The translations under genes and the position numbers were made by a program. Under the pieces are notes generated by a model. It saw only the letters and a list, made by a program, of their open reading frames with translations, was not told the origin of the DNA and ran no database searches. From the NCBI GenBank assembly GCA_963978895.1, contig OZ022238.1, positions 20,251,147 to 20,315,146 of the forward strand: a stretch of DNA of 64,000 bases. Direction: 5' to 3'. Shown one piece after another: positions 31,863 to 44,286 of the stretch. The stretch comes from Erpobdella octoculata (lineage: Eukaryota > Annelida > Clitellata > Hirudinida > Erpobdellidae). Positions within the stretch are counted from its first letter, which is position 1, and each line of letters opens with the position of its first letter.

Positions 31863-32812
31863 CGATCGCGTAGGAAAAGTAAGCTATTAGAAAGAAAGCA
31901 AGTATGTTTTTAATTTAATTTTAAATTCATGAAGAGTTGTGGATTCTCTAATAGATGTGGGTATTGCGAATGAAGAACAGAGTTGTAGGGGCGAAGAGTC
32001 GTAGCTGGAAGTCGTGCGAGGACAGCATTACAGTAGTCCAGTCTTGAGAGAACAAGTGCTTGGACGATAGTTTTAAGAGAGTAGTGGTCGAGAGGAGGTC
32101 TAATTTGATGAATACGGCGAAGATGAAAGAAACTAGCTCGAGCAACTGATGAGACATAGGGGGACAAGCATAAGAAGCTGTCAAATAGAACTCCAAGGCT
32201 GCGGACCATCGATACAGGAGAAATTGTTGTGTTTGCATCCAGGGTTAGGGAACGGTTTTCAAGGAAACAGGTGGAGGATCTTTTCCGATGAAGCCAGATA
32301 AGTTCCGTCTTAGCAGGATTCAAAGAAAGACGCATGGAGGCGCTCCATGATCCAATTTCAACAACGCATGCGGCAAGTCTAGTACAGGCAGTGGGGACAT
32401 CATGAACAGTAGAGTGAGTGTAGAGTTGTGCGTCCTCGGCGTAGAGTTGGAGTGAGATTACATGGGAGACTGCTATGTGGTAGATCTCAGTAGTATATAA
32501 AACAAAGAGTAGGGGTCCGAAAATGGAACCCTGCGGAACGCCAGAAAGAACTCTGGAGACCATCGACTCATCATCCCCCATTCAGACGACCTGGGTTCTG
32601 TCGGAGAGGAAGGATGCAATCCATAGGAGAGCATTAGATGAAATTGAGCAGGTGATGCGCAGTAGCTGGAGTAAGAGCCCGTGATCAACAAAGTCGAAGG
32701 CGGCACTAAAATCGAGGAGAAGCAGTGCGGTCACTTGGTCTTGGTCGAGTGCATGGAGGGAATGCTGGAGGTTTTTCAAAAAATAGGGATAAATGAACAT
32801 GGGCGTTTTAAT
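31863..32812 (-). mobile_element. CR1/L2-like LINE, minus strand, 5'-truncated
   Basis: Contains the reverse transcriptase and C-terminal region of ORF2 and continues, beyond the inserted LTR element, at 28870-29040. The 5' end is truncated near 32812. It differs from the LINE at 17.7 kb and looks closer to L2/Rex types. Confidence 0.82.
31890..32800 (-). pseudogene. LINE ORF2 reverse transcriptase (disrupted)
   Basis: Two main frames. 32800-32585 holds TALLLLDFSAAFDFVDHGLL (intact catalytic A motif) and ALLWIASFLSDRTQVV, then a stop. 32581-31910 holds SGVPQGSIFGPLLFVLY, QLYAEDAQLYTHS (active site YAED instead of YADD), LSLNPAKTELIWL, VRSLGVLFDSFLCLSPYVSS and LVLSRLDYCNAVLARLP. After ATTLRP an internal stretch is missing and the end (SSFAIPTSIRESTTLHEFK) is in a shifted frame. 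The copy is inactive. Confidence 0.82.
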
Positions 32813-32879
32813 AAATCACATTTTGATCAATTCTATTTTCGTTTGTATATTTATAAAAAAAACTTTAAAAGTAACGAAA

Positions 32880-33270
32880 CTAGTTTATTAAAACATTCAA
32901 AAAATATTGTTTTCTGGATTTCCTGGAAGCAATAATATGGTCACTATTTGTACCGACAGACATATTAGAATATCTTCGTTCAATATTTAAAATTGCCACA
33001 CTGCTTAGACGTGTTTGGCCCATTGTACTTCGTAAATATGTTTTAATGCGACTGGGCTCGCTGAAGGAAAGTTCGGCAAAACAAGATGTGGCTGGAATTA
33101 CGGCCAAAATATTAGCAACTTGATTGAAAAATTGTAGAACAACATGAAGGTCATTGTTGTAAAGGGTTGAGACATGGACTCCTAGATAAAAGCTAACTGG
33201 ACACAAATCTGCCACGGCGTTATCTACCACACGGGGCGATTGTATCGCGTTACGCTTGGCTGTTTGAGAG
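32880..33270 (-). pseudogene. hAT transposase C-terminal dimerisation domain fragment
   Basis: About 120 aa with the hallmark of hAT/ZMYM1-type C-termini: LAVIPATSCFAELSFSEPSR (normally PATSCTAERSFS) followed by KTYLRSTMGQTRLSSVAILN. No upstream core is next to it. It lies on the same strand as the hAT at 26.2-28.2 kb but on that element's 5' side, so it is a separate fragment. Confidence 0.78.
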
Positions 33271-33429
33271 AGCTACATGTTATAAAAACTTTGACAACTT
33301 TTATTATTTTACACTTGAACAACTGAAACACATAAATAAAACATTTATGATCTGACAATCAACACTCAAATAGTTTATTTTAAAACACAAAATAATCCAA
33401 GCTAAAATTTTGTCAAGTGCATATTATTA

Positions 33430-33720
33430 GTTTATCTATTTTTCTTTTTTAGCTCTATTATTCTTGTTTGCTTCTCTTGTTATTTCCTCCACTTAAATTT
33501 TGATTAAAATGTAGAAAGGCTTGCAAACGAAGTGACTTTGTTGGTAAATCAATGCTCCCATACCATGTTTTTTGCCCATGATATAATATTATACGAGCTT
33601 CACCGGCTAACAAATGTCCATCCATGAAAAGTTTTTAAACTATAAAATTTGTGTTGTATTGCTCTTTGGAAACTAAAGTTGACATTGTATCTTCTTTAAA
33701 GGTAATGTTGTCATAAAACA
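33430..33720 (-). pseudogene. Coding-like tract of unknown family
   Basis: The minus strand reads FYDNITFKEDTMSTLVSKEQ, then after a stop MDGHLLAGEARIILYHGQKT and IDLPTKSLRLQAFLHFNQNL before a stop at about 33456. Codon composition is coding-like but the frame is broken. I cannot assign a family. Confidence 0.3.
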
Positions 33721-33899
33721 AAAATTTAGAGAACTTAAGGACACAGCTCGAATCTTTCTATCGCTCTCCAGCACCTGGTGCATTGAAGTGTAATAGTTGC
33801 TTCTGAAATTTGATAAAACTATCCAAAACAAGACTATAAATTATCAGACTGAAGCTGACCAAGCCAATAATTAATTAGTCTTATAAACTTCATTTAAGA

Positions 33900-34395
33900 T
33901 GATCTCGATGGAACAGAAAACGAAAGGTCATTCTAAGTTCTTGGCCGATGATGCTAAAATTTCTGTCGTCAAGTGCTGAGCGTCACAAAACCAGCACAAA
34001 AGTTGTTGTCGATGATGATCTGAGTCTCTGGCAGTCATGAAGAAAACTGATAGGTAACTGATAAAAGAACATGTGTGTCGAATAACTAGAAAAATCGAGT
34101 CTGAACTTTTTATGCATCTTGCTTTACAATTTTTGGCCCGATGATCTCGATGGATCAGAAAACGAAAGGTCATTCTAAGCTCTGGGCCAGATGATGCTAA
34201 AATTTTTGTCGTCAAGTACTGAGCGTCACAAAACCAGCACAAACAGTTGTTCTTGTCGATGAGGATCATGAAGAGAACTGATAGGTAAAGACAAATAAAC
34301 ATGTGTTGAATAGCAAACAAATCGATGCTAGAATTTCTGTCGCCATGTGCTTCATGGTTGAACTGCACTAAAGTCTGCTCTGGAATCATGATGCA
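33900..34395 (-). repeat. ~240-bp tandem duplication with coding-like minus frame
   Basis: Two copies share GATGATCTCGATGGA(A/T)CAG, GAAAACGAAAGGTCATTCTA and GAGCGTCACAAAACCAGCAC (about 33899-34035 and 34140-34265). The minus strand keeps a 153-aa ORF through both copies, with CLCWFCDAQYLTTKILASS repeated as LLCWFCDAQHLTTEILASS. The origin is unknown. Confidence 0.6.
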
Positions 34396-35035
34396 GGCTT
34401 CTTTAAAATTCTGGACACAACAATTTTTGACTGAAAATTGTTGTAAATATTTTTTAAGTCATACCACTGGTTGAAAATGAGGAAGATGGTTTTTGTTCAC
34501 AGGATCAATTATATTAATCTTCAGTTTGTCCCCATGAGTTGATTGACAGAACATTGCCAGGTGAATGTTGTGTTTTCAACTGAAATGGTTAAATTTAGCT
34601 GAGTTGAAATATACTTTCTTAGCCGATAAAAATACTGGAGTCAAGCCAGCAGGCGCTCGTAGCATAGGAAATGTGCAGTAAAATACATGTGTCAAGCTAG
34701 CAGGCGCTCAAAAAAATTTCAAAAATAAAATAAAATAAGTATCGGTATTTATTAGGCAACTCAAAATAATTACGTTTTATTAATTTTTATTATGAAAACC
34801 CCAAATGTTTCCTCAGAAAACCTATTTTAGTTTTCTCCAAATGTAAACAAAATGACCGGTAATGTGGCGTTCGGCTTGGACTTAATATCTCTGATAACAA
34901 TTAATTTTTAAATAAAAGCAAAATGCCATTAAATAGTAAATATAGTCAACTATGACATATTAAAAATTCAAAAGTGAAAAATCATCTGAAATGTGTTACG
35001 GATGAATACAAACTCAACAAATATTTCTCTATGTC
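34396..35035. other. Non-coding DNA
   Basis: Two copies of GTCAAGC(C/T)AGCAGGCGCTC at 34633 and 34691 link it to the array that follows. No coding signal. Confidence 0.4.
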
Positions 35036-35039
35036 CCGA

Positions 35040-35600
35040 AAGTGTAATTCGCATAAAGCGTTTATCTCAAAAACTAGCCAAACGTTGATAACAAGCAAGG
35101 TGTCATTTTGAAGCTATTATGTGCACCAATAACATATCAAAAATTCAGAATGAAAACCTAAACTAAAACATATAGCAGGCGCTCACAAACTCGGTGTTTT
35201 TCACACGAATGCTCTCATCTCCATCACTGAGTGAAGAAAGCGCCTTTAAGCATAAATCGTATATCTCAAAAACTAGCCAAAAGTTGATAACAAGCAAGGT
35301 GTCATTTTTAAGCTATTATGTGTTTCTATAACATAACAAAAATTCAAAATGAAAACCTAAACTAAAACATATAGCAGGCGCTCACACACTTGGTGTTTTT
35401 TCACACGAATGCTCTCATCCCCTTTACTTCACTGAGTAAATAAAGCGTATTTGAAAGCATGAACCGTTTATTTCAAAAACTAGCCAAATGTTGATTACAA
35501 GCAAGGTGTCATTTTGAAGCCATTATGTGCCTCTATAACATATCAAAAATTCAAAATGAAAACCTGTTTGAAATAAACGGTTCATGCTTTCAAAGATGCT
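35040..35600. repeat. ~200-bp tandem repeat, ~2.6 copies, with inverted end
   Basis: Units contain CTCAAAAACTAGCCAAA, ACAAGCAAGGTGTCATTTT, AGCAGGCGCTCACA and CACACGAATGCTCTCATC, spaced about 199 and 206 bp. At 35565-35597 the segment TTTGAAATAAACGGTTCATG is the reverse complement of 35451-35475. Confidence 0.85.
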
Positions 35601-35801
35601 TCGGCTGATTTTTTGAAATTTGTATACAAAGATAAAGACACCAAAGAGGCCAAATTTTTATCTAAAGATAAAGGGATTTGTGAGGCTGATATGGATCAGA
35701 TTGTTGTAAAACTAGGAGATCCAATCCTTCAAAAATCGAAGCGCAGAAATGGACATATAAAATTTTCTTTTGACTTTTCAGCATATAGTCTTGGTTTATA
35801 G
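35595..35801 (+). CDS. Hypothetical ORF, ~67 aa
   Basis: Open from about 35595 (ADFLKFVYKDKDTKEAKFLS) to the stop at 35801. It is Lys/Asp rich with a hydrophobic end (KFSFDFSAYSLGL). An AATAAA lies just after the stop (about 35816). It could be the 3' exon of a gene or a repeat-borne fragment; no upstream exon was found. Confidence 0.3.
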   Translation, partial: DASADFLKFVYKDKDTKEAKFLSKDKGICEADMDQIVVKLGDPILQKSKRRNGHIKFSFDFSAYSLGL

Positions 35802-37240
35802 GCTACAACTTTTTAATAAAATGACAAAAAAATTTTTTATTTTTTAATTAACATTAATAAAGATTTTTCTGTGAAATAAAATATTTTTGCTTACCATTTG
35901 TTGAGAATTGTGTCTTCTATAATAAAAATTGCATGAGTGGCTATTGAGTACTTGGGGGTGGCCATTCAATACTACCAGGTTGTACTGAATGGCCAGCCAG
36001 AAATTTTGGAAGAGGTTGCGTTATTTATCGTTTTTTATAAAATTGTTATAATTTGAAAAGTTTTAATGAGCGGTTTTCAGTAGTGGAATGTTTTTGCTTT
36101 CATTATGTGAAAAAATTTTATTTCTATCACTTATATTTTTTTTTGTATGATTGATTTGAATAAAAGTGTAAAATTGTCTGGCCATTTGGTACCACTCTCC
36201 CCTACTTCACAAAGCAAGTTTTAAGCATTGACTGCTAAGCTGTTGGAAAATCTCCGCTAAGAGGTCACTTCCAACTTTTGAAGATATTACTATATCCATA
36301 AAATTTTTTTTGAAAATTTTGTTGAGTATGGGCTCTACCATAAGAAAACGGTTTTAAAAAACGTAATTTTTATTATGTAAAATTACTTTCTAGTTTTTAG
36401 TTTTCGATGGGTGAAATTTTGTAATCATTTGAGCTTTTATATTAGATGTATTGTGGCGATTTTCAGATTTTAAATAGATGATAACCGGGGGGAGGGTAGT
36501 CTGAGATACATTTTCAAAATATTTTCTATAAACTCATTTTTTTTTTTTTTTTAAATTGTGGGGCGGGGCCCCCAATAACCGGAAAGAAGGATGGGTAGTC
36601 AGAAGTGCATTTTTCAAGAATTTTCTAACTGATTTATATCACGATGATGATGACAATCATAGACAATAATGATGATAACGACGACAATCATGATGCTATT
36701 GTGTTGATGACGGCGACGACAAACAAAATTCTCGAATTAGTAAATTTTAACTACCAATTAGACATTATTTAATTATTTTTAAATTTCATTTTGCATTCAA
36801 ATTATTTTTTAATAAATTTTATTGTCATAGTAATTGGTTTATTTGATAATTTCAGTGTCATGTTCTGTGTTTGTTTTTACATGCTTGTTTACATTTCGCT
36901 GGTACAAAAGTTATTCTGAAATATTCGGATTTTGGCAGAAATTGCACTTCGGTTATTAGTCTTGATTCAAGATGCTATCTTACTGCTGACAAAATGGAAC
37001 ATCTGGTGTTTTTGAAATCTAAAACATCATTGATGTGATAACTATTCATGCATTACAATTTCTTCGTTTAGTTTTATTTTTTATTAAATAAAGTATTGTT
37101 TTCTGCTAAATAGTGAAAAGTTCTTTTAGTTTTATTAAATAAACTATTGTATTCTGCTAAATAGTGACAAATCCCCGTTCAGTAACACTGATTAAAGATT
37201 TCCAGCAAAGTAATTTATAACAATCCTAACAATAAACAAT
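35802..37240. other. AT-rich non-coding DNA
   Basis: Contains an old repeat at 36475-36640 (two GATAACCGG/AATAACCGG half-units with GGGTAGTC, related to 1585-1720) and a (GAT)-rich tract at 36640-36720. Candidate poly(A) signals for the minus-strand fumarase gene (AATAAA on the minus strand) occur near 37127. Confidence 0.4.
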
Positions 37241-37493
37241 GATACATAACACTAACATAAAGACGGACATGTTAATAGTAAATATTTGTAAGCAAATAGT
37301 GAAAAATAAAAACTTGAACATAAATTCTTTTGAGAACTTTTTTAAATTCATCTTTTTAGAAATATTAGAAATAACTCCTATATTTTTCTATCAACAATAC
37401 ACAAATGTACACAAACGAAAGAGATGCATAATCCGACTGACAAAAAGTCGAGCTTCCTCTCAGCGGGGCGATTGGAAAAACATGGGTCTTGGC

Positions 37494-40400
37494 TTACTCC
37501 GTTTGCCATTCTTTGAAGAAATCGTTACCCTTGTTGTCAACTACGATGAAAGCTGGAAAGTCTTCAACTTCGACACGCCATATTGCTTCCATTCCTGAAG
37601 GTGTTACAATTATAAGTCAAATGACCATGAACAATGAAATGGAAATTGTACTATAAAATAAGTTATTGAAGTCTTCAAAGTAATAATATTAATTAGATTG
37701 GTTTTTGAAAAATTAAAGTAACTAGCATGATTGCATATAAGTATTCAGAAAGTTAAAGGAACTAGCATGATTGTGAATAAAGATTTGGAAAATAAAGAAA
37801 ATTGAGTACAAATATATTTAATATCATACATTTATACAAAGAAAGAGACAGGTGAACCAAATAAACCAACCAAGCTCTGGATACTCAAGAACTTCAACCT
37901 TCTTAATGCAGTTCTGTGCAAGGACAGCAGCAGGTCCACCAATAGAACCCAGGTAGAAACCACCGTGCTTCTTGCAAGCATCAGTTACCTGGAGGTCATA
38001 AAAATACAAATAATGAGCATTAAAACAAAAGCGAATTAATATAAAACCACAATTTCATTGTCAGGTAAGATAATTCTACTAGACAAATTAATAATTTTAA
38101 TTTTACTCTGAACATAATGTCATAAAATAATTCCTTAATACTCATATACATTCACTCTCATTTAGCAACAAGCCTAATCAAAACTAGAATTTTGCACTTG
38201 GAAACTCACCTGTTTACTACGGTTTCCCTTAGCCAACATAATCATACTTCCACCTGCAGCCTGAAATTGGTCCACGTAGGAGTCCATCCTGCCTGCAGTT
38301 GTGGGACCAAATGATCCACTGGCAAAGCCCTAAGTGAATCCAGAATAACTTTACTAAGAATGTCATTTTAAATCATTCTACTGAAAATGTCAATTTGAAA
38401 TAAAAATAAATTAAAAAAATGTACAATTTCTCATTCAGAAGTTTCTGTTATGATCTATATATTTGTAGCTAATAATTGGCCCAAAGTGCACTGCAAGCAC
38501 ACACTTAAAAAAAAGAGAAATACATTCAACTAATAAAAACTCACAGAGGGAGTCTTGGCAGGTCCAGCATAATAAACAGGATGGTTTTTTACGTAATCTG
38601 GAAGTCCTTGGCCACTGTCCAGTCTTTCCTTCAATTTGGCATGAGCGATATCACGACCGACAACCAAGGTACCTGATGGAATTAATTGAACCTGTTTTTA
38701 ATTTCATTAAATAATGACAATCATTACCATAATTCTTGTGGTCATTATCATTGATGCCAACCTGTGAGACTAAGCCTGGTCTTGATAGGATATTTGCTCA
38801 GTTCACTAAGGACATCACTCATCGGTTGGTTGAGATTCACCTGCGTATAGATATTTATAATAATATATTACAAACATGTTTTTATTATAAAAAAAATTAC
38901 TAATTATTTGAAACATTAAACAAGTCTTTAAGCATAGATGTGCCAGAAATACTCATGCCCGAAGATCACAATAAGTTAAGTTTCTTCTGTAATCCATACA
39001 AAAGACCAGTACTAATTTTATTGAACCAAAAAAGAAATGGAAAATTGAATTAAAAACTAAAACTGGTTTAAAATCACTTATAACTACTCAGCCATCCATT
39101 GCTTGTAAAATCAATCAGTGAATTTAAACAATTTAGACCTGTAAAAGTACCAATTGCTTGCAATGACCAAAATTGAGACAACTAGAATAAAAGTGATCAG
39201 TGATAAAATAAACAATTAAATAATAACAACAATACAACAACTGTCTACCTTGACCACCTCTCCTCCCAATTTGTCCGCTGTGACCTCAGGTAAGTATTTA
39301 GAAGGATCTGTCTCCAACTGCTCAACAAAAACACCATCCTTGGTGATTTTTCCATATACCTGTTAACATTAGCAGAGAAAATATAAAAAAAATAACAATA
39401 GGTCTATAATCAAGTCTAAAAACAGCTCAAATTACACAAATTATAATTTTATGAAATAAAAATGAAACTTTAATAACCCTAAAAAACAAATATAAAAAAT
39501 GAAGAAAAAGTAAGAAATCATTAAAATAGAAAACAACCTGTCTATCAGCAGACATGACATTAAAAAAAAAAACAACCTGTCTATCAGCAGACATGACATT
39601 AAAAAAACAACAACCTGTCTATCAGCAGAACATGACATTAAAATATAAAACAACCTGTCTATCAGCAGAACATGACATTAAAATATAAAACAACCTGTCT
39701 ATCAGCAGAACATGACATTAAAATATAAAACAACCTGTCTATCAGCAGAACATGACATTAAAAAAGAAAACAACCTGTCTATCAGCAGAACATGACATTA
39801 AAATATAAAACAACCTGTCTATCAGCAGAACATGACATTAAAAAAGAAAACAACCTGTCTATCAGCAGAACATGACACTCCAATTCCAACTGGACAGGAA
39901 GCTCCATGTCTGGGAAGTCTGATGACTCGCACGTCATGACAGAAGTATTTGCCACCAAACTGTGCTCCAATGCCTAATTGCTGTGTCAGTTTAAAAACTT
40001 TTTCTTCTGTTTCCAAGTCTCTAAAGCCACGCCCATGTTCATTGCCTGTTTGTACAGAAAATGTGATGAAATATCTCTATCTAGGTTTTCATGATAGCAT
40101 ATTTATATTGCATTTTTGCCTATGTAAAACAGCCTCAAGTAACTTTTTGAAGCTATGGTTACGGACTTTAAAACTAACAAGCCGATCTTCATACATACAT
40201 TTAACTGTTGACTGTCGAGGTAGTGCAAGTTAGAAATCATTGACTTGCAATAATAATCTTTTATTCGGGAAGCTCACAGTAGCTTCGATAACATAAAAAC
40301 CACCTGACCAGGCCTGTGAGAAATTACGATCACCGCCACCTAGGCATCACTGTCTGTCATATAATATTTATATCAGTTAGACAATATTGTTATAATCAAC

Positions 40401-43400
40401 AATAACTTGTCAAAATCGGAACAAATTAAACATTTACACATATAATTATTCTTATAAAAAATTCTCATTGCTTTTGACAACAATTATCAAATAATTTTAA
40501 ATGTAAATTTTATGATTATAGAATTTTCTTGTTTTATATTATTAGTTATTTTTAATACCACATTATATAAAATATTAATTATATATATCTTAAAGGATAA
40601 TAAATTTCCAGTGTCAGATCATCTTGAAAATTATTTGCTTTATTGAAAACAAACCGAGATGAGAAGAACAAAACGATGGATGGTATTGACATTGTGAACA
40701 ATCCGATAGGATTATTATCAGTTAGGCTATACTTACTTTTTTTTATATTATTAAAATAACTATTGATTTTTACACAAACCATACTAGACTAATTTCATAT
40801 ATAAAATATAATGCCTAATGCAGCCACCTGATGTGGGCAGGTTATCAAGGTAGTGGGTTGATGCAAGTTTGACTGTCTTCAAGTTGAATTCAGCTGAAGT
40901 ACCTCCAACCACTACAGCCAGGTGATATGGTGGACAAGCAGCAGTGCCGAGTGTCTACAAAGTCGTATTAAAACTTTTCAGAAAACAGTGATTTAATCAG
41001 GTCACTAAATAGAAATAATAACAAAATAAATATAAATCGCTATACATTTTCATCACCACCTTGATTTTTTCATTGATGAATGACAGGAGTTTGTCAGGAT
41101 TCAAAAGTGCTTTGGTCTGCTGGAAAAGATAGGATTTATTAGCAGATCCACCTCCCTTTGCAATAAACAGGAAATTGTACTCGTTGCCAGGAACAGAGTA
41201 AATCTCTATCTGTGCTGGGAGGTTGGTCCCGGTGTTCTTCTCTTGGAACATGTCCAGTGGTGCTACCTGTACAGGTGTATTCATTATCATAAATTATTTT
41301 TCACTTTATAGAAATATATTAAAGCGTGAGGCTTACATACAATGTTTGATGAGAAATTATCATTTAAATACCAAGTCAATGTTAACCGAAAATATCGGAC
41401 ATTGTGACAAAAATGACTCAATTAAAAAAACGTTATTTGGACTTAAACATAGACCAATCAAACAGAGCAGCAAACAAAAGACACAAACAACATAGACACA
41501 TACACATGTCCAAACATACACATATACACACACACCTGAGAATATCTAAGGTTGCGCTTAGTGTACGTGTTGTAAACTCCTCTGGATAAGGGCTCTTCAT
41601 CTTTACCTTCTGTCCACACATACTGCCCTTTCTTACCTTAGATTATTGGCAAATAAAAACAAAATGAAAAATTTCCTTAAATTCATTTTAATTAGAAGTC
41701 TACCAATTATTGACTTATTGGTTGTTTCATAGTCGGTATCGGCCAATTAGTGCTATTTTTATTCTTGTAAAATGCAGAGACAATGCATTTAGTAAATACA
41801 TGTTAATAAATAAATTGTTGTACACATTTTTTTATGAAACAAACCAATGAATGAAATTCAATGCAATGAAGTTGAATGACTTTTAGTTAGACGAATAATT
41901 ATTTATGACCATCAAAGTTAGGATATTGTCATGTTAGTGCGTCGAAACATAAAATTCTCAGCTTCTTTGCAGCAAGAGGAGCAGTGATCAGAATGTATAA
42001 GCCCAGCACCATTGAAGTCTGCATATACTAATTTGAATCTAATAAAAACTAGACAACCCAGGCACTTATTAGTAATAATGGAATTTACTTTCAATGAAAA
42101 AACAAGGAGCAACTAGGAAAAAGCCAATATGATCTGAGTGACGTTTGATTAACACAAAGTAATTTTTAAAATGGATTAATATATTTGAAGGTGACTTGTA
42201 ACGTAGTGTAACAACTTTTGTTTAACATTGGGCTTGCCAAAGCTGATAATAATAATTAAATTCCACAAATAAATTTAAAATCCATCCTTAAAAAATCATC
42301 GGATATTCGTTCACTAATAATAACAAAGACAATGAATAAATATGGAGACATACCCATGCAGATGGCAGTACCAGTGTCCTGACATCCGGGCAGAACCATG
42401 CCAGCAGCAATGTTGGCATTCTTTAAGAGTTCAAGTGCAACAAACTTATCGTTGCTTGAAGCTTCGGGATCTTTAAAGATCTTGCTCAGTGACTGTTTGA
42501 AATTTGAATTAATTAATTATATAGTTAAATTTGTATTACAACAGATGTCTTTTCACAGAAACTACCAAAATTATACTTAAAAATCTTTTAAATAAAAATT
42601 GATAAATTAAAAGAAAGAAGTATTTTTTTAAATTTTGATACGAAATGAGTGAAAAATAAAAAAATAAAATAAAACACACAGCCAGATGGGAAGACCTCAA
42701 CAAATGAGCAACATCAACAAATGCATTCTCAGCAAGAAGCGTCAGAGCTTCTGGTTGAACTTGCAACACTTGCTTGCCTTTGACATCAAATGTTGACACA
42801 TAATCACCTAAATAGTGAAGCAGACCATAAATTATTTCAATGTATGAAAATAGTTTAGCTTTAATACGGTAGAACCCTTACTATACAATCAAGTCTACAG
42901 AAACATATGCACAATATGTTATTAGGTCTACAGAAAATTTATAAAATAAATCTTAGATTTATTTCTGTTTAAAAATAGCTATATTTTTATGACACAAAGG
43001 CTGTCTTGAGTTAAATTTTGCATTCAGACATGTTCATTTTTATAGAAGTGTTTACTACATGGATAGATTAAGCAACATGTTTTCTTAAGTGTTTATTTAG
43101 CTGACAAAAAACAGATTTGTTAAGCAAAAATAAATCATTATCGTTATGATAATAGTAACTAAAAAAATAAATAACAGAAAAAAAACACAACAATTTAACA
43201 ACTAAAATTTTGTTTTCAGAACTTGAAGTACATCCACGTAGTGTAATTGTTCAAACATGGACAGTTAGATGCACCAAAAGAATAACATATTAATTATGTT
43301 TTGATAGCAGTATGCTTGGTCTGTTTTCTTATTTTTTAAAACTTAAGCCTATAGTAAAATGTCTAAACAGTTTAAAATAAGACCTGATCATACCTTGAAC

Positions 43401-44286
43401 CGCACAAAAAGCATCCGTTTAAAAATTGTTAAAATACAACTCAGAAGCTGACAAAAAAATTTGTTTAGTTTCAGTATCCTCATATTCTGATACAAATATT
43501 CAGATTTGTGACAAGAAGATAGATGGAAAAAAATCCAACTAACCTCGAGGTTCATTTAAAAGCATCTCAAATAATTGAGTAGAGTTTAAGCGTCTCAAAA
43601 ACTTCCAGTGCAAAAGTTGGAAATAAAATATACTTGATCAAAAAGGGGATACATTCACTTTCAGGCTAGCAACCTGTGCTCAACAACAACAAGGTAAACC
43701 CTCAAAATCCATGCTACATTAAAAGTATAATCATTCAGCCTGATAAACATACATAAAAAGTTTCAAAACTAAACTAAATCAAAAACAGAATTTAATCAAA
43801 AGACTGAAACTTGAACTAGAATTAATATGTTACAATGAAACTGAAACTGCAAAAAAAATCAAAATCAAACCCACAACTAAATATTATTTGAATTTTCAGT
43901 TTTAAACCTGGAGGTTCTACTCTACTGCATATAACTACTCCCATATTTTACACTATGAAAGAGATAATTTCAAGATTAATAAGTTAAACTAGATAACAGA
44001 CAGCAATAAATAAATTTAAAAAAACAACAAATTAAATTATTCCAGCCTGAGGATTAATAATAAATCAATTTTAAAATTCTATTATTCAATAATCAATATA
44101 TAAAAAAACAGACAGTATCATACTAGACAACTTTTTCCATTCCAGCTCAGGTTTCTTCTGAATCTCAAGAATATCTTGAAATACGAAAGGTTTAACAGCC
44201 GGTGGTGTCGCAAGCGCCCTAGTACTCACAAAAAAATTCTTGTGGACACTCTTCCTTAAGAGCTTCAGACAATTTCCTCTCAGCAT
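37494..44286 (-). CDS. Fumarate hydratase class I, mitochondrial (iron-sulphur type), 13 coding exons
   Basis: Fumarase, reversible hydration of fumarate to malate in the TCA cycle. CDS on the minus strand: 44286-44124, 42807-42680, 42492-42354, 41636-41536, 41266-41060, 40954-40828, 40045-39855, 39359-39249, 38840-38762, 38672-38545, 38329-38210, 37988-37871, 37594-37494. All introns are GT-AG, phases match, total 1713 nt, 570 aa, the family's usual length. I took the ATG at 44286; it opens a basic, Ser-rich N-terminus ([16 protein letters not shown]) typical of a mitochondrial signal. Cys134 (GCQDTGT), Cys253 (AACPPYH) and Cys347 (SCSADRQ) match the [4Fe-4S] ligands known in the Leishmania enzymes (C133, C252, C346). 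KGGGSANK and [10 protein letters not shown] are further family signatures. It is unrelated to the class II fumarase of vertebrates. Intron 7 carries a repeated splice donor. Confidence 0.95.
39530..39878 (-). repeat. 40-bp tandem array duplicating an exon end and splice donor (9 copies)
   Basis: CAACCTGTCTATCAGCAG recurs at 39534, 39573, 39611, 39651, 39691, 39731, 39771, 39811 and 39851, followed each time by (A)ACATGACA. The copy at 39851 is the genuine one: on the minus strand it is the last ~23 nt of fumarase exon 7 (encoding SCSADRQ) plus the donor GTTGTTTT. The other eight lie downstream in intron 7 and each carries the same exon-like stretch and GT. The period (38-40 bp) is not a multiple of three. 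Confidence 0.95.
41990..42180. repeat. Interspersed repeat fragment in fumarase intron 3
   Basis: The stretch with CTAGACAACCCAGGCACTTATTAGTA and AGCAACTAGGAAAAAGCC resembles 47200-47320 (CTAGACCAACCAGGATTAGT; AGCAGCTAGGAACAAGCC). Probably a LINE-derived fragment; family not determined. Confidence 0.4.

Noticed and set aside
37239..37598. 119-aa plus-strand ORF
   Set aside because: It is the shadow of fumarase exon 13 on the opposite strand.
39530..39890. CRISPR-like array
   Set aside because: Units follow each other with no variable spacers, within an intron of an animal gene.
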